Origin: an uncultured Metabacillus sp.
GTDB lineage: Bacteria; Bacillota; Bacilli; Bacillales; Bacillaceae
Direction: 5' to 3'
Length of the DNA: 64,000 nucleotides
Assembly: GCF_947503125.1 (NCBI RefSeq)
Contig: NZ_CANNCR010000009.1
Location: forward strand, 79,767-143,766
Below the pieces are notes generated by a model, which was not told the DNA's origin, did no database searches, and saw only the letters and a program-made list of their open reading frames with translations. A program made the translations under genes and the position numbers. Positions 59,471 to 64,000 of the stretch are shown in pieces. How positions within the stretch are numbered: position 1 is the stretch's first letter; every line of letters begins with the position of its first letter.

Positions 59471-61460
59471 TTTACCTGCAAAAAAGGTTAATATTTTAAT
59501 GGTGGATGACCATCCTGAAAATCTTCTCGCATTGGAAGCCGTCCTAATATCTCCAAACTATAACCTGGTCAGTGCAAATTCAGGAAAAGAAGCGTTGAAA
59601 TGTATGCTTAAGTATGATTTTGCTGTTATTTTGCTCGACGTACAAATGCCCGGATTAAACGGCTTTGAAACAGCAAAGCTTATTAAGGCAAGGGAAAAAA
59701 CAAGACATATCCCGATTATTTTTATAACGGCCATCAGTCAAGATATCGAGCATGTTCAACAAGGGTATTCAGTGGGAGCGATTGATTATATATTTAAACC
59801 CTTTCATCCGGAAACTCTTAAACAAAAAATAGAACAATTCGTTAAAATCCATCAAAAGCACGAAGAAACGATTATTCAAACGGATCAAGAGCGTACTGAC
59901 GAATTAATCAAAGTAAATAAAAAGCTTGACCGGACTACATTAAATTTACGTCGTACTGAGGCGTTAGCAAAGGTGATTGGCGAAACCATCAGCGATACGA
60001 TTGTCACATTTGATGAACAAGGATTTATCATCTCGGTGAACCCGGCTGTAAAAGGGATGCTTGGCTATGAAGCTGACGAGTTGATTGGAAAACATGTTGT
60101 CATGCTGTTTCTCAAGGTCAGAAGTGATCAAGAAAATGAATCTACATTTTCAATCTTTTCTTCCATCAAACAGGCTGCAGGTAATATTATTGAGTCCTAT
60201 GTATTGCGGAAGGACGGAAGCTATTTTCCTGCAGATATTCAAATTGGCGAAGCAACAGTGGAAGATCAACAGATTTTTGTTTGCACAATACGAGATGTGA
60301 CAGAACGAAAGCAAATCGAGGAAGTAAAAAAGCAAAGGCTTCATGATATGGAGCATATTGTGGAGGAACGAACATTAGAGCTTTTGAAGGCAAATGAAAA
60401 GCTGCAAAAAGAGATTGAAGAACGAAACCATTCACAAGAAAGATTCAAAAAGATCTTTGAATCAAGTCCTTGTTTAATGGCGATTTTTTCACTGAAACAG
60501 GAAGTTTTCATTGATGTAAATGCCAGTTGGGTAAATTTCACTGGTTATCGTTATGAGGAATTAGTCAATAAAAAGATTGATATCGAAAAGTTTGTGGATG
60601 AGACGGATGAAATGATTGATCTTGAACAAGTCATTCGCAACAAAAAAATCAACTACAAATCAAAGCGAGGGGAGATTCGTGCTGGGCTGTTGTCTACGGA
60701 AATGATTGACATCCACCATGAACGCTGTGCGCTAATTGTATTAACGGATATTACCGAAAGGGTTCACTTGGAAAAGGAGATGTACCGATTAGATCGTTTG
60801 AATTTAATTGGTGAAATGGCCGCAGGAATTGCCCATGAAATACGAAACCCGATGACAACGGTTCACGGATTTTTACAAGTAACAAGGAATGATAGCAGCA
60901 AATTACCTGAAGAGATCGTGGATTTGATGCTGGAAGAATTAAATCGAGCAAATTCGATCATAACAGAATTTCTCAATTTGGCAAAAAACAAAGTCAGTGT
61001 CAAGAAGAAGCAAAACCTCAATAAGATAATTGAAGCATTATCACCGCTTATTCAAGCAGAAGCTTTGAGGGCAAGTAAGCATATCTTTCTTGATTTAGGT
61101 GAATGTTATGAGATTTTTTTAGATCAAAAGGAAATTCGCCAGCTTATCTTAAATACTGCCTTAAATGGGCTTGATGCGATGTCAGCAGGCGGAAAGCTTA
61201 CAATAAAAACGTTTACAGAAAATCAGTCTGTCATTTTGCAAATTAAGGACGAAGGTACAGGCATTAGCCCTGAGATCATGGATAAAATTGGAACGCCTTT
61301 CTTTACAACAAAGGAGACAGGAACAGGGCTGGGGTTAGCGATATGCTACAGTGTGGCTGAACGTCATGATGCTGAAATTGATATTGAAACAGGAAACCAA
61401 GGGACCGTTTTCTCTGTTCGTTTTAATCAATCCGGTGATAGGTCGGGTATTTCTTCGTGA
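59436..61460 (+). CDS. REC-PAS-PAS sensor histidine kinase
   Basis: 674 residues from the ATG at 59436 (GGAG six bases upstream), overlapping the methyltransferase gene by 35 bases. Cytosolic. N-terminal receiver domain (about 18-135) with Asp68 in 'VILLDVQMPGLNG'; PAS 1 (about 178-295, 'DTIVTFDEQGFIISVN'), PAS 2 (about 340-455), HisKA with His467 ('GEMAAGIAHEIRNP') and HATPase ('TPFFTTKETGTGLGLA'), the NtrB/KinA-like end. It could take phosphate from the hybrid kinase and pass it on. No response-regulator gene follows. Confidence 0.9.
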   Translation: MHQKKSIEKLNSLPAKKVNILMVDDHPENLLALEAVLISPNYNLVSANSGKEALKCMLKYDFAVILLDVQMPGLNGFETAKLIKAREKTRHIPIIFITAISQDIEHVQQGYSVGAIDYIFKPFHPETLKQKIEQFVKIHQKHEETIIQTDQERTDELIKVNKKLDRTTLNLRRTEALAKVIGETISDTIVTFDEQGFIISVNPAVKGMLGYEADELIGKHVVMLFLKVRSDQENESTFSIFSSIKQAAGNIIESYVLRKDGSYFPADIQIGEATVEDQQIFVCTIRDVTERKQIEEVKKQRLHDMEHIVEERTLELLKANEKLQKEIEERNHSQERFKKIFESSPCLMAIFSLKQEVFIDVNASWVNFTGYRYEELVNKKIDIEKFVDETDEMIDLEQVIRNKKINYKSKRGEIRAGLLSTEMIDIHHERCALIVLTDITERVHLEKEMYRLDRLNLIGEMAAGIAHEIRNPMTTVHGFLQVTRNDSSKLPEEIVDLMLEELNRANSIITEFLNLAKNKVSVKKKQNLNKIIEALSPLIQAEALRASKHIFLDLGECYEIFLDQKEIRQLILNTALNGLDAMSAGGKLTIKTFTENQSVILQIKDEGTGISPEIMDKIGTPFFTTKETGTGLGLAICYSVAERHDAEIDIETGNQGTVFSVRFNQSGDRSGISS

Positions 61461-61485
61461 GACTTTACAGAGAGGGGAGGATGTA

Positions 61486-62433
61486 ATGGTTAAAAATCGC
61501 AAATTACTTTTTCTGGTTACGATACTTTTTTCTGCTATTATTATTGGGTTTATAACAAAATCATTTGCTGATGAAAAGCCAAAAGTCGTTGTTGTTTTTA
61601 AGGATTTAAACTCCGAGTATTGGGAAATTCTGAAAGCGGGTACGGAAAAGGGGTTTAAGGACTTTGGTGTAGATGGAAAAATAATGGCGCCGTTGGAGGG
61701 AACAATTAAAGAACAGGTCGCCATATTGGAAACAGTTCTTAATGAAAAGCCGGATGTATTAGTTGTTTCCCCGATTGTTCCGGCAGAAATTATCCCTACT
61801 TTGGAGAAGTTTGTAAATGCTGATATTCCTGTCATGCTGTTAGATACCGATGATCCGTGGCCGCAAAAAACAGCCTATATTGGAACAGATAACTTTGATT
61901 TAGGGAAAAAGGCAGGAGAATTATTAGCATCCCAGCTTCAGCCGGGAGATCATGCAGCTCTGATTGGCGGAGATATGAGCAGTCCTGTTTCTGGTGACAG
62001 ATTAAGAGGTGCCAAAAAGAGTTTAGAAGCGGCAGGGATTCAAATTGTTGCACAAATGACAGAATTAAATGGCTCAACGCAAAATCGAAACGCAATGGAA
62101 AAGATTTTAAAGGATCATCCGACTGTTGAAGGTGTGATTGCTTCAAATGACACAACAGCATTGGATGCATTAAAGGTTATAAAGGAGCATGGACGTAAAA
62201 TTCCGGTTACAGGTGCAGATGGAATTACCGAAATGCTTGAGTTAATTGTAGAGGGTACAATTCCTGGTTCAGTGGCACAAAATCCTTATGATATGGGGTA
62301 CTTAAGCGTTGGTGCGGCAGTGAACGTGTCAAAGGGTGAAAAAGTTGAAAAAAACATCGATAGTGGTGTTGATATTCTCATCAAAGAGAATGCAGAGGAA
62401 AGACGGGAGTTTTTAAATAAAATATTAAAATAG
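61486..62433 (+). CDS. Extracytoplasmic sugar-binding-protein-like sensor subunit
   Basis: 315 residues from the ATG at 61486, preceded by GAGGGGAGG. Signal peptide (1-27, cleavage near SFADE). Periplasmic-binding-protein fold of the RbsB type (Peripla_BP_4): 'VFKDLNSEYWEILKAGTEKG', 'DVLVVSPIVPAEI', 'AYIGTDNFDLGKKAG', 'GVIASNDTTALDALKV', 'GSVAQNPYDMGYL'. No permease or ATPase gene is adjacent, so it probably presents a ligand to the CHASE3 kinase (inference). Last gene of the signalling operon. Confidence 0.88.
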   Translation: MVKNRKLLFLVTILFSAIIIGFITKSFADEKPKVVVVFKDLNSEYWEILKAGTEKGFKDFGVDGKIMAPLEGTIKEQVAILETVLNEKPDVLVVSPIVPAEIIPTLEKFVNADIPVMLLDTDDPWPQKTAYIGTDNFDLGKKAGELLASQLQPGDHAALIGGDMSSPVSGDRLRGAKKSLEAAGIQIVAQMTELNGSTQNRNAMEKILKDHPTVEGVIASNDTTALDALKVIKEHGRKIPVTGADGITEMLELIVEGTIPGSVAQNPYDMGYLSVGAAVNVSKGEKVEKNIDSGVDILIKENAEERREFLNKILK

Positions 62434-62502
62434 GTTAAGAATTTGATAAACAAGATTCGTTTTCCTTGCTTGGTTGCAGGGATTTTATTTTGTCAATGAA
62501 AA

Positions 62503-62531
62503 TTGAGTACGATTTAAAACTTTTATATAAT
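62503..62531 (+). promoter_or_regulatory. Sigma-A promoter of the DAO-type gene
   Basis: -35 TTGAGT (62503-62508), 17-base spacer, -10 TATAAT (62526-62531), 36 bases before the start codon. Confidence 0.75.
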
Positions 62532-62567
62532 GAAGCGGTGAGACATTAAACGGAAAAGGTGTTATAG

Positions 62568-63683
62568 ATGAAAATAATAGTCGTTGGCGCTGGCATTCTT
62601 GGCGCATCCACCGCATATCACCTTGCTTTATCAGGGGCCGAGGTTACATTAGTCGATCGTTTTGACAAGGGACAAGCGACAGATGCAGCAGCCGGGATTG
62701 TTTGCCCGTGGTTAACACAGCGCCGCAACAAAGCATGGTACAAGCTGGTCAAGGGTGGAGCAAGATACTATCCTGAATTGATTACACAATTAGAAGCAGA
62801 TGGTGAAACAGAAACGGGCTATAAGCGAGTAGGAGCCATAAGTTTACATACAGATGCAGAGAAGCTGGAAAAAATGGCAGAGCGTGCGCGAAAGAGACGG
62901 GAAGATGCGCCTGAAATTGGTGAAATTACCATTTTGTCACCCGCTGAAACAAGAGAGATGTTTCCTCCGATTGCAGAGGAATATGGTTCTGTTTTTGTGA
63001 GCGGAGGTGCACGGGTAAATGGCAGGGCTCTTCGGGATGCTCTCATTAATGGTGCAATCAAGCATGGTGCCATTGTTATAAAAGGGGATGCAAGCCTGAT
63101 CCATCAACAGGACCGGGTTCTCGGGATTGCGATTGAGGACGAAATCTTAGAAGCAGATAAGGTGATTGTGACTGGTGGTGTTTGGTCTAGAGATCTTCTT
63201 CAATCGATCGGGATTGATTTTTTAGTAACTCCACAAAAGGCGCAAATCGTCCACCTCGAAATGCCTGATACGGACACAAGCAGCTGGCCGGTTGTGATGC
63301 CGCCAAATAACCAGTATATTCTTGCATTTGAAGCTGGGCGAATAGTGGTGGGTGCAACACATGAGGATGAGGCCGGCATGGATTGCCGAGTAACAGCAGG
63401 AGGTTTGAACGAAATATTTCAAAAGGCATTAACGGTAGCCCCAGGTTTAGCCGAAAGTACGATGCTTGAAACAAGAGTAGGGTTTAGACCGTTCACACCA
63501 GGTTTTTTACCTGTTATTGGGGAGCTCCCAGGTGTCAAAGGAGTTTTGCTTGCAAACGGTTTAGGCGCATCAGGTTTGACGAGCGGACCATATCTTGGTG
63601 CAGAACTGGCCAAACTGGCGATGGGGAAACAATTGGAGCTAGATTTATCCCTCTATGATATCAAGGGAGCGATTGGTGAATAG
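62568..63683 (+). CDS. FAD-dependent amine/amino-acid oxidoreductase (DAO family)
   Basis: 371 residues. N-terminal FAD motif 'IIVVGAGILGASTAYHLALSGAEVTLVD' (in part VVGAGILGASTAYHL), then 'ATDAAAGIVCPW' and C-terminal 'RVGFRPFTPGFLPVIGELPG' and 'LANGLGASGLTSGP', the DAO/D-amino-acid-dehydrogenase/glycine-oxidase layout. Oxidises an amino acid or secondary amine in the cytosol; substrate undetermined. Monocistronic with its own promoter and an adjoining hairpin. Confidence 0.88.
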   Translation: MKIIVVGAGILGASTAYHLALSGAEVTLVDRFDKGQATDAAAGIVCPWLTQRRNKAWYKLVKGGARYYPELITQLEADGETETGYKRVGAISLHTDAEKLEKMAERARKRREDAPEIGEITILSPAETREMFPPIAEEYGSVFVSGGARVNGRALRDALINGAIKHGAIVIKGDASLIHQQDRVLGIAIEDEILEADKVIVTGGVWSRDLLQSIGIDFLVTPQKAQIVHLEMPDTDTSSWPVVMPPNNQYILAFEAGRIVVGATHEDEAGMDCRVTAGGLNEIFQKALTVAPGLAESTMLETRVGFRPFTPGFLPVIGELPGVKGVLLANGLGASGLTSGPYLGAELAKLAMGKQLELDLSLYDIKGAIGE

Positions 63684-63707
63684 GCCGGGCGGTAACTTGC
63701 CTGGCCT
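63682..63707 (+). terminator. Hairpin after the DAO-type gene
   Basis: AGGCCGGGC (63682-63690) and GCCTGGCCT (63699-63707; one G-U); weak T tract. Confidence 0.55.
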
Positions 63708-63759
63708 TCATCCTATTTAATGAAACGAATAAATTAACCAGTAGAAGAATAGGTGGAAT

Positions 63760-63790
63760 AAAATAAAGCAGCTAACCGCTGCTTTATTTT
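63760..63790. terminator. Bidirectional terminator
   Basis: 13-bp perfect stem AAAATAAAGCAGC (63760-63772) / complement (63778-63790), loop TAACC. T runs on both strands; serves the minus-strand small gene. Confidence 0.85.
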
Positions 63791-63805
63791 AACCGTTCAA
63801 ATCCA

Positions 63806-63922
63806 TTATAAAGTTAACACCATAATCTTAATCGTAAAAATCCCTAACTGATAAAGAAAATATAAACCGAAAGCAACAAATGTAAAAAACACTAAAAAAG
63901 TAGCAGGCAGCACATTTTTCAT
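63806..63922 (-). CDS. Small hydrophobic membrane protein, 38 aa
   Basis: Minus-strand frame from ATG 63922 (an ATG at 63934 is an alternative) to stop 63806-63808. Product MKNVLPATFLVFFTFVAFG... has one or two membrane segments with a Lys in between. AAAGGA is about twelve bases before the chosen start, a little long, and abuts the other ATG. A terminator follows the stop and a large hairpin precedes the start, which together favour a real gene. Unknown function. Confidence 0.5.
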   Translation of the reverse strand: MKNVLPATFLVFFTFVAFGLYFLYQLGIFTIKIMVLTL

Positions 63923-63945
63923 TTTTATACCCATTCCTTTCGCTT

Positions 63946-63991
63946 CGCTCAAGGCACAAAACGTAATGAAATAAGTTTTGTACCTCGAGCG
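63946..63991 (-). promoter_or_regulatory. Large hairpin in the leader of the small membrane protein
   Basis: Read on the minus strand, CGCTCGAGGTACAAAAC (63991-63975) pairs along its whole length with GTTTTGTGCCTTGAGCG (63962-63946), 17 bp with two G-U pairs and a 12-base loop. G-U pairs replace A-C mismatches only on the minus strand, which suggests that this is the transcribed one. No T run follows, so it is not a terminator. Confidence 0.55.
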
Positions 63992-64000
63992 TCTATTTAT

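Noticed and set aside
61335..61835. 166-codon minus-strand frame across the kinase/binding-protein junction
   Set aside because: Lies opposite two well-supported genes and has no ribosome binding site or family resemblance.

Overview
Organism. The window looks like chromosome of an AT-rich, endospore-forming Bacillaceae (a Bacillus/Neobacillus/Mesobacillus-type genome; this is judged from gene content and not from a search). Evidence: strong GGAGG-type ribosome binding sites, frequent TTG/GTG starts, rho-independent terminators after most units, a sporulation cortex deacetylase (pdaA), an mrp antiporter operon, and a block that follows the Bacillus subtilis order yfkK-yfkJ-yfkI-yfkH-(MFS)-yfkE-yfkD-yfkC-yfkAB-yfjT-pdaA-yfjP-rlmCD. 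Layout. 1-3.4 kb: tail of a probable ABC-F ATPase, DUF1992 protein, membrane protein, lipoprotein, YqkD-like hydrolase and a 51-codon membrane protein. 3.4-20.3 kb: the conserved yfk/yfj core, interrupted by a BH0509-family mini-gene, a 20-bp tandem repeat array, an OsmC protein, a candidate minus-strand small RNA, a YczE-type membrane protein, a TolB-like propeller protein and a class I fumarase. 20.3-23.1 kb: an insertion just behind rlmCD carrying a coiled-coil Mrr-type nuclease and a retropepsin-like protease pair, closed by a fragment resembling the rlmCD 3' end. 23.1-32.5 kb: accessory genes (YhjC/YhjB-type symporter, a TetR-controlled flavoprotein operon with a clear promoter/operator and direct repeats on both sides, a TIM-barrel isomerase, DUF6429, a SWIM zinc-finger protein, an armless tyrosine recombinase, a UspA-type protein). 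32.6-38.4 kb: complete seven-gene mrpABCDEFG Na+/H+ antiporter operon. 39.3-48.3 kb: a carbohydrate locus (toroid-type lyase/hydrolase-like enzyme, two CUT1 permeases, lipoprotein binding protein, TIM-barrel isomerase, YtdP/YesS-type membrane AraC regulator) with no ATPase of its own and a decayed reading frame at its end. 48.7-52.0 kb: IS200/IS605 left-end remnant, AGCS symporter, CoA-disulfide-reductase-like flavoprotein. 52.2-55.4 kb: an ECF vitamin-type importer (S, fused A-A', T). 55.8-62.4 kb: a signalling operon of hybrid kinase, CheR-type methyltransferase, REC-PAS-PAS kinase and a sugar-binding-protein-like sensor, whose first two genes resemble the RsbK/RsbM pair of the B. cereus group. 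62.5-64 kb: a DAO-type flavoprotein and a short minus-strand membrane protein with a large leader hairpin. How it fits together. The window is mainly core housekeeping with accessory insertions at gene ends. The most notable observations are: (i) two genes (the tetR at 25.8 kb and the cheR-like gene at 58.6 kb) that only make sense if translation begins at an ATT codon behind a good Shine-Dalgarno; (ii) the RsbK/RsbM-like operon extended with a second kinase and an extracytoplasmic binding protein; (iii) the nuclease/protease insertion behind rlmCD; (iv) face-to-face overlapping promoters between the Usp gene and mrpA; (v) a candidate small RNA with a cre site; and (vi) the 20-bp tandem array. 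No rRNA, tRNA, CRISPR array or intact transposon was seen.
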